From Pseudomonadota bacterium (GTDB taxonomy: Bacteria; Pseudomonadota; Gammaproteobacteria; Burkholderiales; Burkholderiaceae_E), in assembly GCA_023388075.1 (NCBI GenBank), contig JAEWGX010000034.1:8271-72270 (forward strand): 64,000 nt of DNA. Direction: 5' to 3'. Shown here one piece after another: positions 7,414 through 16,157 of the stretch; position 1 is the stretch's first letter; every line of letters starts with the position of its first letter. The position numbers were made by a program, and so were the translations under genes. The notes beneath the pieces are model-generated. The model did no database searches. It was given only the letters and a program-made list of their open reading frames with translations, and was not told the origin of the DNA.

Positions 7414-8865
7414 CTGAGACTCAGCCTTTTCTGGCGGACCTTCGCCCTGATCGGCCTGCTCATCGCGGTCAGCCTGGGCGCGTGGTACCAGCTCTATCGC
7501 GTCTTCGAGCGCGAGCCGCAGACCGCGCGCTTCGCCTGGGAGATCGCCTCCATCGTCAACCTGACGCGCGCCGGGCTGGTCAGCGCTGTCGGCGACCGTC
7601 GCCGCGAGCTGCTGGTGGACCTGGAGCGCAACGAGGGAGTGCGCGTCTATCCGCTCGAGCCGCAGGACAAGATCGAGCAGTGGCCGGACCGGCAGGTGGG
7701 ACAGCTCGTGGAAGCCAAGCTGAAGGAGCTGCTGGGTCCGCGCACGCTCGTGGCGAGCAAGGTCAATGGCGAGAAGGCGCTCTGGGTGAGCTTCGATATC
7801 GCCGGCGACGAGTACTGGCTGATCGCGGATCCCAAGCGGCTCGAGCGGCAGCTTGGCGGCAACTGGATGGAGGTCACGGCCACCGCCGTGCTGCTCGCCT
7901 TGATCGGCGCCATCCTGATCAGTCGCCTGGTCAACCGGCCGCTTGCGAACCTCGCACGCGAGATCGGCAAGCTCGCCCGCGGCGAGCGGCCGTCGCGGTT
8001 GCGCGAAAGCGGCCCGACCGAGATCTCCGAGCTCAACCGGCGGTTCAACCAGCTGGCCGGCGACCTGCAGGCGATGGAGGGTGACCGCGCCGTCGTCCTG
8101 GCCGGCGTCTCGCACGACATCCGTACGCCGCTCACCCGCCTGCGGCTTGAAATCGAGCTGAGCGGGCTGGACGAGGAGAGCAAGGCCTCGATGGTGGAGG
8201 AGATCGACCGGATCGATTCCATCGTGCGGCAGTTCATCGAGTACGCGCGTCCGCTCGAGTTCACGATCGAGGCGGTTCCGATCGAACCGGTGGTCGAGCA
8301 CCTGCTGCGCGCCTACTCGCGGGAGCGGGCCGAGGGCATGATGCAGATCCAGGTGCGGCTGGAATCGCGCCTGTCCTGGCAGGGCAACGCGATCTTCCTC
8401 CAGCGCATCCTCGCCAACCTGCTGGACAACGCGGTCAAGTACGGCAAGTCGCCGCGCGACGGCGTCGTCCGGATCGACCTGCTGGGCCGTCGTCGCGGCC
8501 GCCAGGTGGAGTTGGTGGTGCGCGACCAGGGCGCCGGCGTGCCCTCGGAGGCGCTCGAGCGACTGTCGCGACCGTTCGCGCGGCTCGACACCGAGCGTGG
8601 TGGCATCGGCGGCTCGGGCCTTGGCCTCGCGGTGGTGAACCGGCTGGCGCGCCGCGCGGGCGGCGAGCTGGTGCTGGAGAATGCCTCGGCCGGCGGCCTG
8701 CTCGCGCGGGTGACGCTGCAGGACCAGGGGTCGCATGCGTTGCTCTCCGGGCCGGCCGGCGGCATCACCAAGGCGGGGCCGCTGCCGGCCGGCGGCGCGA
8801 CCGGGCTCGCCCCCAGGCCGGTGCCGACCGGGCACCCCGGCATCGGAGCCGGCACCGAGGTCTGA
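7414..8865 (+). CDS. envZ: EnvZ-type sensor histidine kinase with apparent CTG start
   Basis: Membrane sensor kinase partner of the OmpR-type regulator. Reading from CTG at 7414 gives 483 residues: TM1 (about 7-27), a periplasmic loop, TM2 (about 155-175), HAMP (about 175-225), the H-box SHDIRTPLTRLRL with the phospho-accepting His at residue 234, the N-box NLLDNAVKYG, then DQGAGVPSEAL and GGSGLGLAVVNRLA. The frame is closed by TGA at 7363. Between there and GTG at 7615 no ATG, GTG or TTG occurs, yet TM1 is encoded in that stretch. CTG at 7414 is preceded at six bases by CGAGG, and gives MRLSLFWRTFALIGLL. The C-terminus carries an extra Gly/Pro-rich tail of about 45 residues. Confidence 0.82.
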   Translation: MRLSLFWRTFALIGLLIAVSLGAWYQLYRVFEREPQTARFAWEIASIVNLTRAGLVSAVGDRRRELLVDLERNEGVRVYPLEPQDKIEQWPDRQVGQLVEAKLKELLGPRTLVASKVNGEKALWVSFDIAGDEYWLIADPKRLERQLGGNWMEVTATAVLLALIGAILISRLVNRPLANLAREIGKLARGERPSRLRESGPTEISELNRRFNQLAGDLQAMEGDRAVVLAGVSHDIRTPLTRLRLEIELSGLDEESKASMVEEIDRIDSIVRQFIEYARPLEFTIEAVPIEPVVEHLLRAYSRERAEGMMQIQVRLESRLSWQGNAIFLQRILANLLDNAVKYGKSPRDGVVRIDLLGRRRGRQVELVVRDQGAGVPSEALERLSRPFARLDTERGGIGGSGLGLAVVNRLARRAGGELVLENASAGGLLARVTLQDQGSHALLSGPAGGITKAGPLPAGGATGLAPRPVPTGHPGIGAGTEV

Positions 8866-8868
8866 GAG

Positions 8869-8886
8869 GCCCGCCCCGCGGCGGGC
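8869..8886. terminator. possible bidirectional stem-loop between envZ and ispF
   Basis: GCCCGCC at 8869-8875 and GGCGGGC at 8880-8886 form a perfect 7-bp GC stem with a CCGC loop, placed between the convergent stops of envZ and ispF. No T-tract follows on either strand, so it may only stall polymerase or protect 3' ends rather than act as a full intrinsic terminator. Confidence 0.4.
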
Positions 8887-8891
8887 GTCTG

Positions 8892-9416
8892 CTATCCAGG
8901 CCCGGTCGCTTTCACCAGCAACACGGCAGCCTGGGCCTCGATCGCTTCGCCTCGTCCCAGGTAGCCCAGCCGCTCGTTGGTCTTGGCCTTCACGTTGACG
9001 CATTCGGGCGCGCACTGGAGGGCCTGCGCGATGCACGCCTTCATTGCCGGCAGGTACGGCGCGAGCTTCGGCGCCTGCGCGATCACCGTGGCATCGACGT
9101 TGCCCGCCACGAAGCCGGCGGCCCGCGCGCGCTCCATGGCTTGGCCGAGCAGCACCCTGCTGTCCGCGTCCCGCCAGGCCGGGTCGGTATCGGGAAACAG
9201 TCCGCCGATATCTCCAAGACCGGCCGCGCCCAGCACCGCGTCGGTGATCGCATGCAGCAGGACGTCCGCGTCGGAGTGGCCCAGCAGGCCGCGGGGATGG
9301 TCGATGCGCACCCCGCCGATCACCAGCGCGCGGCCCGGTACCAGGGCGTGCACGTCATAGCCCTGCCCGATCCGCCAGGGCGGTTCGGCCGGCCGCACGG
9401 GCCCGGGCTCGCTCAC
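8892..9416 (-). CDS. ispF: 2-C-methyl-D-erythritol 2,4-cyclodiphosphate synthase
   Basis: IspF closes CDP-methylerythritol 2-phosphate into the cyclic diphosphate of the MEP isoprenoid pathway and acts as a zinc-dependent trimer. The metal ligands are visible in GYDVHAL and in GHSDADVLLHAITDA; GDIGGLFPDTDPAW and the C-terminal NVKAKTNERLGYLGRGEAIEA are also canonical. Starting at GTG (9416-9414) gives 174 residues, slightly above the usual 160 because of a short Pro-rich leader. That GTG overlaps the ispD stop by four bases (GTGA), the classic arrangement for translational coupling. No ATG lies close to the conserved start, so the GTG is preferred. Confidence 0.93.
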   Translation of the reverse strand: MSEPGPVRPAEPPWRIGQGYDVHALVPGRALVIGGVRIDHPRGLLGHSDADVLLHAITDAVLGAAGLGDIGGLFPDTDPAWRDADSRVLLGQAMERARAAGFVAGNVDATVIAQAPKLAPYLPAMKACIAQALQCAPECVNVKAKTNERLGYLGRGEAIEAQAAVLLVKATGPG

Positions 9417-10198
9417 CCCCGATCCTCCCGGCGCAGCAGGATGCGCAGCATCAGGAGGTCCTCGATGGTGGTGATCTTCAGGTTCCGCCGCGATCCCGTG
9501 ACCATCAGCGGCCGCCCTCCCTCGGCCTCGATGGCGGCGGCCTCGTCGGTCACGTTGGGATGGGCGAGCAACGCGCGCCTCAGCGCGCCGGCGCGGAAGA
9601 CCTGCGGCGTCTGGGCGAGCCAGAGCCGGCTGCGATCGACCGTGCCGCCACTGCGGTACTCGGCCGACGCCTCCAGCGACGAGACCGGATCGAGCCGTTT
9701 TACCGTATCGGTCATCGGAACGCAGAGCAGCGCGCCGCACGGCTCGTGCTCGAGACAGGAGGACAGGCGCAGCAGGCTGGCGCCATCGATGCCGGGGCGC
9801 GCCGCATCGTGCACGTACACCCAGTCGTTCTGGTCGATGACGCCGCGCTGCGCGAGCCAGGTGAGCCCGTTCAACACGGTGTCCCGGCGCGACCGGCCGC
9901 CACGGCGCACCAGCTCCACCCGCGGGTGACGCAGTCCTTCGAGACGCGGGGCGATCTCGTCGTCGGGCTGCACCACGACGGCGACATGGTCGAACCAGGC
10001 TTGCTCCAGGAACGCGGCCACCGCGCACTCGAGCACGCTGCGACCGCCGAGCTCCAGGTACTGCTTGGGCACGCGCGAGCCCAGGCGCGTGCCTGCGCCC
10101 GCCGCGGGGATGAGCACCACGTGGCGCGCGGAGCCGTCGCGCGGCTTGCCGAAGATTCCGGTCGGGACCGAATCGCTAGAATGGCGGCTTGCTGTCAA
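9413..10198 (-). CDS. ispD: 2-C-methyl-D-erythritol 4-phosphate cytidylyltransferase
   Basis: IspD transfers CMP to methylerythritol 4-phosphate in the MEP pathway. The nucleotide-binding signature VLIPAAGAGTRLGSRVPKQY, the VYVHDAARP segment and the C-terminal NLKITTIEDL are all present. The start is uncertain. TTG at 10198 gives 261 residues, about 25 longer than the E. coli enzyme; GTG codons at 10120 or 10117, immediately before VLIPAAG, would remove a leader with no family features. I give the longer form because no ribosome site decides. It is divergent from mfd with only ten bases between the two listed starts, so promoter elements must sit inside one or both 5' ends. Confidence 0.9.
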   Translation of the reverse strand: MTASRHSSDSVPTGIFGKPRDGSARHVVLIPAAGAGTRLGSRVPKQYLELGGRSVLECAVAAFLEQAWFDHVAVVVQPDDEIAPRLEGLRHPRVELVRRGGRSRRDTVLNGLTWLAQRGVIDQNDWVYVHDAARPGIDGASLLRLSSCLEHEPCGALLCVPMTDTVKRLDPVSSLEASAEYRSGGTVDRSRLWLAQTPQVFRAGALRRALLAHPNVTDEAAAIEAEGGRPLMVTGSRRNLKITTIEDLLMLRILLRREDRG

Positions 10199-10208
10199 AC
10201 GTTGATCG

Positions 10209-13200
10209 ATGTTGGCTTCTTCAATAGACCCCGTCAGGCAGGCTCGCCGCGCTCGCGCCGCGAAGCGACTGCCGCCCGGCCACGGATCGTCCGACGCACT
10301 GCGCTTGTCCCGGCTTGCTCGCGAGGCGAAGGAAGCAGGCGCCGCGTCGTCGGGCGCCGGCGCGGTGCACGTGATTGTATGCGCGCAGTCCGGCGACTGC
10401 CCCCGGCTGCTCGCCGAGTTCGCCTGGTTCGAGCCGTCACTGCGCGTCGCGTCGCTGCCGGACTGGGAGACGCTGCCCTACGATCACCTCTCCCCGCACC
10501 AGGACCTGGTGTCGGAGCGTCTCGCGGCGCTGCATCGCCTCGCGCGCGGCCAGCTCGACGTGCTGGTGGTGGCCGCCACCACCGCCGCGCACCGCGTCAC
10601 GCCGCCGTCCTTCCTCGCCGCGCGCACCTTCGAGTTCCGCAAGGGACAGACGCTGGACGAGCAAGGGCTGCGGTCGCAGCTCACGCTTGCCGGCTACGAG
10701 CACGTCACGCAGGTCCTCCGGCCCGGCGAGTACAGCGTGCGGGGGGGCCTGATCGATCTCTTCCCGATGGGCTCGGAGCTGCCCTACCGGCTGGACCTCT
10801 TCGGCGACCAGCTCGAGAGCCTGCGCACGTTCGACCCCGACACCCAACGCAGCCTCTATCCGGTCGACGGCGTGCGACTGCTCCCCGGTCGCGAGTTTCC
10901 GCTTGACGAAGCTGCCTGCACGGCGTTTCGCGGACGCTGGCGCGAGCGCTTCGAGGGCGATCCGTCACGCGCCACCGTCTACCGCGACATCGGCAACGGC
11001 ATCGCGGCCAACGGCATCGAGTACTACCTGCCGCTCTTTTTCGCGGACACCGCGACTCTCTTCGACCACCTGCCCGCCGCCGCCGTCGTGGTGATGCATG
11101 GCGACGTGCAGCAGGCGCTGCTCGCCTTCCGCGACGATGCCGAGCAGCGCTACCGGTTCATCGGCAAGGATCCCGAGCGGCCCGCGCTCGAACCGGGCGA
11201 GCTCTTCCTGTCCGCCGAAGAGTTCTTCGTCGCGGCGCAGGCGCACGATCGCCTCGTGCTCCCGGCTCCCGGACCGGACGTGGCCGACGGTGGCGAGGCC
11301 GGGCCGGTGCCCCCGGTGGCGATCAACCGTCGACTGACGGATCCGCTTGCGCTGCTGAAGGATGCGCTGGCCGCGCCGGGGCCGGTCCCCGGCACCGTGG
11401 AGCGGCGGGCCATCGTCGCGGAATCCCCGGGTCGGCGCGAGACGCTCGCCGATCTATTCAGCGAAGGCGGCCTTCGCTTGCCCACGTTCGATACCTGGGC
11501 CGCGTTCCTTGCGAGCGACGCGCCGGCGATGCTCGGTACCGGTCCGGTGCACCGCGGCTTTCGCCTCGCCGGCGAAGGCCTGCTGGTCGTCACGGAGAGC
11601 GAGCTCTTTCCCGGCTTCGTGCGACAGCCGAGCCGGGCCCGGGCCGGGCAGGCGACCCAGGTCGACAGCCTGATCCGCGATCTCTCCGAGTTGAAGCCGG
11701 GCGATCCGGTCGTTCACGCGCAGCACGGCATCGGGCGCTACCAGGGGCTGGTCAACATGGACCTGGGCGAAGGCGTGACCGAGTTCCTCCATCTCGCCTA
11801 TGCGGGAGATGCCACCCTCTACGTGCCCGTGGCCCAGCTCCACCTGATCGGCCGCTACTCCGGCGCGGCGCCGGAGAGCGCACCGCTGCATGCGCTCGGC
11901 TCCGGGCAGTGGGAAAAGGCGCGACGCAAGGCCGCGGAGAAGGCGCGGGACACCGCCGCCGAGCTCCTGGACCTCTATGCGCGGCGCGCGGCGCGGCAGG
12001 GCCATCCGTTCCGCTTCGACGCGGCCGACTACGAGGCATTCGTCGAAGGCTTCGGCTTCGAGGAGACGCCGGACCAGGTCGCGGCCATCCATGCCGTGGT
12101 GCAGGACCTGGTCGCCGCCCGGCCGATGGACCGGCTGGTCTGCGGCGACGTCGGCTTCGGCAAGACCGAAGTGGCGCTGCGCGCGGCTTTCGTCGCCGCG
12201 GCCGGCGGACGCCAGGTGGCCGTGCTCACGCCGACGACGCTGCTCGCCGAGCAGCACTACCAGACCTTCAGCGACCGCTTCGCCAACTGGCCGATCCGTA
12301 TCGCCGAGCTCTCGCGCTTTCGCAGCGCCAAGGAATCGAAGGCGGCGATCGAGGGAATCGCCGTAGGCCGCATCGACATCGTGATCGGCACGCACAAGCT
12401 GCTGTCTCCGGGCGTGCGGTTCAAGGACCTGGGCCTCGTCATCATCGACGAGGAGCATCGCTTCGGGGTGAGGCAAAAGGAGCGGCTGAAGGCGCTGCGC
12501 GCGGAAGTGGACGTGCTGACCCTGACCGCCACGCCGATCCCTCGCACGCTCGCGATGAGCCTCGAAGGCATCCGGGACTTCTCGGTGATCGCCACGGCGC
12601 CGCAGAAGCGCCTGGCCATCAAGACCTTCGTGCGCAAGGAGTCGAGCGGAACGATCAGAGAGGCGCTGCTGCGCGAGCTCAAGCGAGGCGGCCAGGTCTA
12701 TTTCCTGCACAACGAGGTTGCCACCATCGAGCGTCGCCAGCGCGAGCTTGCCGAGCTGGTCCCCGAGGCGCGCATCCGCGTCGCCCATGGCCAGATGCCG
12801 GAGCGCGAGCTGGAGTACGTCATGCGGGACTTCCACCAGCAGCGCTTCAACCTCCTGCTTTGCACGACCATCATCGAGACCGGCATCGACGTGCCGACGG
12901 CGAATACCATCGTGATCCACCGGGCGGACCGTTTCGGCCTCGCGCAGCTTCACCAGCTTCGCGGCCGCGTCGGCCGCTCGCACCATCAGGCTTATGCCTA
13001 TCTGCTGATACCGGACGAAGAGGCCATCACCGCGGATGCCAGGAAGCGGCTGGATGCAATCCAGATGATGGAGGACCTGGGCTCCGGCTTCTACCTCTCG
13101 ATGCACGACCTGGAGATCCGCGGCGCGGGCGAGGTGCTGGGCGAATCGCAGTCCGGCGAGATGCAGGAGGTCGGCTTCACGCTTTACTCTGAGATGCTGA

Positions 13201-13736
13201 AGGCCGCGGTGGACGCGCTGAAGGCCGGCAAGGAGCCGGACCTGGCCGCCACCATGGCGCGGATACCGGAGATCAAGCTGCACGCGCCGGCGTTGCTTCC
13301 CGAGGACTACTGCCCGGACGTGCACGAGCGGCTGATGCTCTACAAGCGGCTCGCCAACTGCAGCGACGGCGACGCCGTGAGCCTCATGCGGGAGGAGATC
13401 GTGGATCGCTTCGGCAAGCTGCCGCCGGCGGCGGCGACGCTGATCGAGGTGCATCGGCTGCGCCTGCTCGCGCAGGCGATCGGCCTCGCCAAGGTGGATG
13501 CCACGCCCGAGGCGATCACCCTGCAGTTCGACGCGCAGCCCATCACCTCCCCGGCCGTGATCCTGAAGTTCGCCCAGTCGCGCCGCGACACCACCTTTGC
13601 CGGACAGGATCGGCTGCGCATCAAGCTCGCTACCGAGGATGCCGCGGCGCGCACGCGCGCGGTGCGCGACATCCTGCTGCAGCTCAAGCCGGCCGTGGGA
13701 CAGATGTCCGACCGGTTGGTGACAGAGGGGAGATGA
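10209..13736 (+). CDS. mfd: transcription-repair coupling factor Mfd
   Basis: Mfd is an ATP-driven translocase that removes RNA polymerase stalled at DNA lesions and recruits UvrA. The product has 1175 residues, close to the E. coli 1148. The order is an N-terminal UvrB-like region (LPDWETLPYD, RPGEYSVRGGLIDLFPMG), the RNA-polymerase interaction domain (GDPVVHAQHGIGRYQGL), then the RecG-like helicase with Walker A GDVGFGKTEVALRAAF, DEEH box IIDEEHRFGVRQKERLK, TATPIPRTLAMSL, TTIIETGIDVPTANT and HQLRGRVGRS. The C-terminal regulatory domain is complete. The start at 10209 has no strong ribosome site, so the exact N-terminus is unsure. Its stop overlaps the serB start. Confidence 0.96.
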   Translation: MLASSIDPVRQARRARAAKRLPPGHGSSDALRLSRLAREAKEAGAASSGAGAVHVIVCAQSGDCPRLLAEFAWFEPSLRVASLPDWETLPYDHLSPHQDLVSERLAALHRLARGQLDVLVVAATTAAHRVTPPSFLAARTFEFRKGQTLDEQGLRSQLTLAGYEHVTQVLRPGEYSVRGGLIDLFPMGSELPYRLDLFGDQLESLRTFDPDTQRSLYPVDGVRLLPGREFPLDEAACTAFRGRWRERFEGDPSRATVYRDIGNGIAANGIEYYLPLFFADTATLFDHLPAAAVVVMHGDVQQALLAFRDDAEQRYRFIGKDPERPALEPGELFLSAEEFFVAAQAHDRLVLPAPGPDVADGGEAGPVPPVAINRRLTDPLALLKDALAAPGPVPGTVERRAIVAESPGRRETLADLFSEGGLRLPTFDTWAAFLASDAPAMLGTGPVHRGFRLAGEGLLVVTESELFPGFVRQPSRARAGQATQVDSLIRDLSELKPGDPVVHAQHGIGRYQGLVNMDLGEGVTEFLHLAYAGDATLYVPVAQLHLIGRYSGAAPESAPLHALGSGQWEKARRKAAEKARDTAAELLDLYARRAARQGHPFRFDAADYEAFVEGFGFEETPDQVAAIHAVVQDLVAARPMDRLVCGDVGFGKTEVALRAAFVAAAGGRQVAVLTPTTLLAEQHYQTFSDRFANWPIRIAELSRFRSAKESKAAIEGIAVGRIDIVIGTHKLLSPGVRFKDLGLVIIDEEHRFGVRQKERLKALRAEVDVLTLTATPIPRTLAMSLEGIRDFSVIATAPQKRLAIKTFVRKESSGTIREALLRELKRGGQVYFLHNEVATIERRQRELAELVPEARIRVAHGQMPERELEYVMRDFHQQRFNLLLCTTIIETGIDVPTANTIVIHRADRFGLAQLHQLRGRVGRSHHQAYAYLLIPDEEAITADARKRLDAIQMMEDLGSGFYLSMHDLEIRGAGEVLGESQSGEMQEVGFTLYSEMLKAAVDALKAGKEPDLAATMARIPEIKLHAPALLPEDYCPDVHERLMLYKRLANCSDGDAVSLMREEIVDRFGKLPPAAATLIEVHRLRLLAQAIGLAKVDATPEAITLQFDAQPITSPAVILKFAQSRRDTTFAGQDRLRIKLATEDAAARTRAVRDILLQLKPAVGQMSDRLVTEGR

Positions 13737-14578
13737 TGGATCTGGTGGTACAGCACCCGCGATTGCGGGATGGGCCCGTCAACGCCTTTGCCGAGCGCCT
13801 CGGGGCGCCACCGACCCGGCGCGACGCGACGGTCGCCCGCTGGAGCGCCGCGCCGGCCCTCCCGTCGCACGAGCTCGCCGGCCTGGCCGAGGCGCAGGCG
13901 GTGGACGCGGCACTCGTGCCTCGTGGCGCGCGGCTGGCCGACTACCGGCTTCTCGCGTTCGACATGGACTCCACCCTCATCACCATCGAGTGCATCGACG
14001 AGATCGCCGACTACGCCGGCTGCAAGCCGCAGGTGGCCGCGATCACCGAGGCGGCGATGCGCGGCGAGATTCGCGACTACGACGAGAGCCTCCGGCGCCG
14101 CGCGGCACTGCTTGCCGGGCTCGACGTCGCGGTGCTGGACAGGGTCTACGCCGAGCGGCTGCGCCTTTCGCCCGGCGCCCGTGACCTGATCGAGGCCGCC
14201 CGGCACGCGGGATTGAAGACACTGCTGGTCTCCGGCGGATTCACCTTCTTCACCGATCGCCTGCAGGCCGAACTCTCCCTGGACTACACCCGCTCCAACA
14301 CGCTCGAGGTGGTGGACGGCAAGCTGACCGGCCGCGTCGTCGGGACCATCGTCAATGCCGAGGGCAAGGCGCAGGCGCTGCGCGACACCTGTCGCGCGCT
14401 CGGCGTCGAACCCACGGCGGCCATCGCGATCGGCGACGGCGCCAATGACCTGAGGATGATGGCGGAGGCAGGCATCTCCATTGCCTACCACGCGAAGCCG
14501 GTGGTTCGCGCAGAGACCACCTGGGCCATCAATCATTGCGGCCTGGAGGCCGTGCTGAACCTGCTGCCGCCGGACTGA
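13733..14578 (+). CDS. serB: phosphoserine phosphatase SerB
   Basis: HAD-superfamily phosphatase that performs the last step of L-serine synthesis. The nucleophile motif is FDMDSTLITIECIDEIAD, motif II is LLVSGGFTFFTDRL, and motif III/IV is AIGDGANDLRMMAEAGISIAYHAKP. The protein has 281 residues: a roughly 75-residue N-terminal part that looks like a shortened regulatory region, then the catalytic domain. Two adjacent ATG codons (13733 and 13736) follow the GAGGGGAG ribosome site, and the first overlaps the mfd TGA, so mfd-serB is likely a coupled pair. Confidence 0.93.
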   Translation: MMDLVVQHPRLRDGPVNAFAERLGAPPTRRDATVARWSAAPALPSHELAGLAEAQAVDAALVPRGARLADYRLLAFDMDSTLITIECIDEIADYAGCKPQVAAITEAAMRGEIRDYDESLRRRAALLAGLDVAVLDRVYAERLRLSPGARDLIEAARHAGLKTLLVSGGFTFFTDRLQAELSLDYTRSNTLEVVDGKLTGRVVGTIVNAEGKAQALRDTCRALGVEPTAAIAIGDGANDLRMMAEAGISIAYHAKPVVRAETTWAINHCGLEAVLNLLPPD

Positions 14579-14613
14579 GCATCACCGGCACGCGACCTGC
14601 ACCGGTCCCTGTT

Positions 14614-16155
14614 CTACCGCCCGGGCTGGCATCCCTCCAACCCGTACCGGTCATAGAGCTCCAACGGCGCATCGTTCGCCCGAAGCAGCGACACCAGCTT
14701 GCGCTCCAGCGCCCGTTCCAGGACAGGGTCCTCGATCGGCGAGGCCTGCGCCGGGTCCGACTCGATATCGTGGATCACCGTCCTGGCCTCGAGTAGAGGA
14801 TAGCGGCGCGTCATGTTGGCCTTCGCATCGAGCCGCACGGGCAGCCGCCAGACCGGGTAGCCGCGGGTGAACGGCAAAGATCCGGTCACCTGGGCGTCCA
14901 CGAACTCCATGGCCTCGAAGTAGCTGCGCATGTGCATCGGCATCAACGTGTACTGGTTCAGTGCCGCCGCGCGGTCCGGCACCGGGTACCGGAAATAGGT
15001 GTGTCGACCGTCCGTGAAGTTGATCGCCGCGCCGAACTGGCCGAAGATGCAGCCCCCCTGAGCGCGCCCCGGATCGTCCGCCGAAAGGAGCGGGAGCAGG
15101 CTGCGACCCTGGACTTCCGGTGGCAGGGGAAGATTGAAGATGTCGAGCATCGTCGGCATCAGGTCGATGGTCTGCGTAAGGCTTGCCGCCCGCCGCGGCT
15201 GCAGGTCCGTGGCACGAGGGGGCGCGACCAGGAGCGGGATATGAGCCACCTCGTTGAAGAACGGCGGGCGGTTCTTGCCCAGGTATTCCTTCTCTCCGAG
15301 CAGCAGACCATGGTCGGTCGTGAGCACCAGCCAGGTGTCCGCCCAGAGGTCATGTCGGTCGAACCGGTCCAGCAGGCGGCCGAGCTGCTCGTCGCAGGCG
15401 GCGACCAGTGCCTCGTAGTTGCCCCTCAGGAGCGCGAGGAGGTCCGGGTTCAGATCGGACTTGCCGTAGCTGGGCCAGTCGAAGATCTTTCCCCCGAGGG
15501 CGGCAACGCCCGGCGACAGGAAGCGATCCGGCGCGAAGAACGGCTCGTGCGGATCGAAGCACTCGAGGTGCAGGAACCAGTCGTCGTCCGCATGATGGTG
15601 CTCCAGGAAGCGATCCGCGCTGTCGAAGCACTGCGTCAACGGGAACAGGCCGGTTCTCTCGAGGTAGTCGCGGTTGACGTAGTACGGCAGCTTCCCGTTC
15701 GGGTCCTCGCGGAAATCGTGTTGGCGCTCGTGGAAGCGCTCCGCGAACCGATCCACCTGCGGCCGCAGCCTGGGGCGCCACTTGTCCTTCTCCTGGCCGC
15801 GGATGAACTCCCAGGACGAGTAGCGCCCATGGAACCCGGTGCCGCCGTCCTCGAAGTAGTGGTAGTGGTCCGTGATCAGGTGGGTGTAGACGCCCTGCTC
15901 CTGCAGGATCTCGGCAATGGATCGATCGAACGGCTCCAGGGGGCCCCAGCCCCGATGGAGGAAGTTCAGCCTTCCCGTCTGGATGTCGCGCCGCGCCGGC
16001 ATGCACGGCAGGCTGCCCACGAAGTGCCGATCGAAGACGACCCCGCGATCCGCCAGGCGCTGGAAATTAGGCGTCCGAACACGCTCCGCGCTCCCGGCGT
16101 AGCACGAGAGCGCGTGGCGGTTCAGGGAATCGAACAGGACAAAGACGACTTTCAA
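14614..16155 (-). CDS. cytoplasmic sulfatase, FGly type (paralogue 1)
   Basis: Type I sulfatase of the alkaline-phosphatase fold, 513 residues. The cysteine converted to formylglycine is C51 in LPCMPARR (C-x-P-x-R consensus), the first metal aspartate is in FVLFDSLNR, and the later metal pair is in LTTDHGLLLGEK. No signal peptide is present, so it should act in the cytoplasm on an imported sulfate or phosphonate ester; the substrate cannot be read. It is a clear paralogue of the second sulfatase at 17242-18768, with shared stretches such as SLPCMPARRD and WGPLEPFD. The only usable start is TTG at 16155, two bases after the TctC-type receptor stop and without its own ribosome site, which implies re-initiation. 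Confidence 0.85.
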   Translation of the reverse strand: MKVVFVLFDSLNRHALSCYAGSAERVRTPNFQRLADRGVVFDRHFVGSLPCMPARRDIQTGRLNFLHRGWGPLEPFDRSIAEILQEQGVYTHLITDHYHYFEDGGTGFHGRYSSWEFIRGQEKDKWRPRLRPQVDRFAERFHERQHDFREDPNGKLPYYVNRDYLERTGLFPLTQCFDSADRFLEHHHADDDWFLHLECFDPHEPFFAPDRFLSPGVAALGGKIFDWPSYGKSDLNPDLLALLRGNYEALVAACDEQLGRLLDRFDRHDLWADTWLVLTTDHGLLLGEKEYLGKNRPPFFNEVAHIPLLVAPPRATDLQPRRAASLTQTIDLMPTMLDIFNLPLPPEVQGRSLLPLLSADDPGRAQGGCIFGQFGAAINFTDGRHTYFRYPVPDRAAALNQYTLMPMHMRSYFEAMEFVDAQVTGSLPFTRGYPVWRLPVRLDAKANMTRRYPLLEARTVIHDIESDPAQASPIEDPVLERALERKLVSLLRANDAPLELYDRYGLEGCQPGR

Positions 16156-16157
16156 TG

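Noticed and set aside
7346..7615. A frameshift or pseudogene explanation for envZ
   Set aside because: The frame is continuous from TM1 to the last ATPase motif and a ribosome site fits a CTG start, so a sequencing error is possible but not needed.
10177..10182. TAGAAT as an mfd -10 box
   Set aside because: No -35 hexamer at 16-18 bases; TTCCGG is only 15 bases away and weak, so it is not listed as a promoter.
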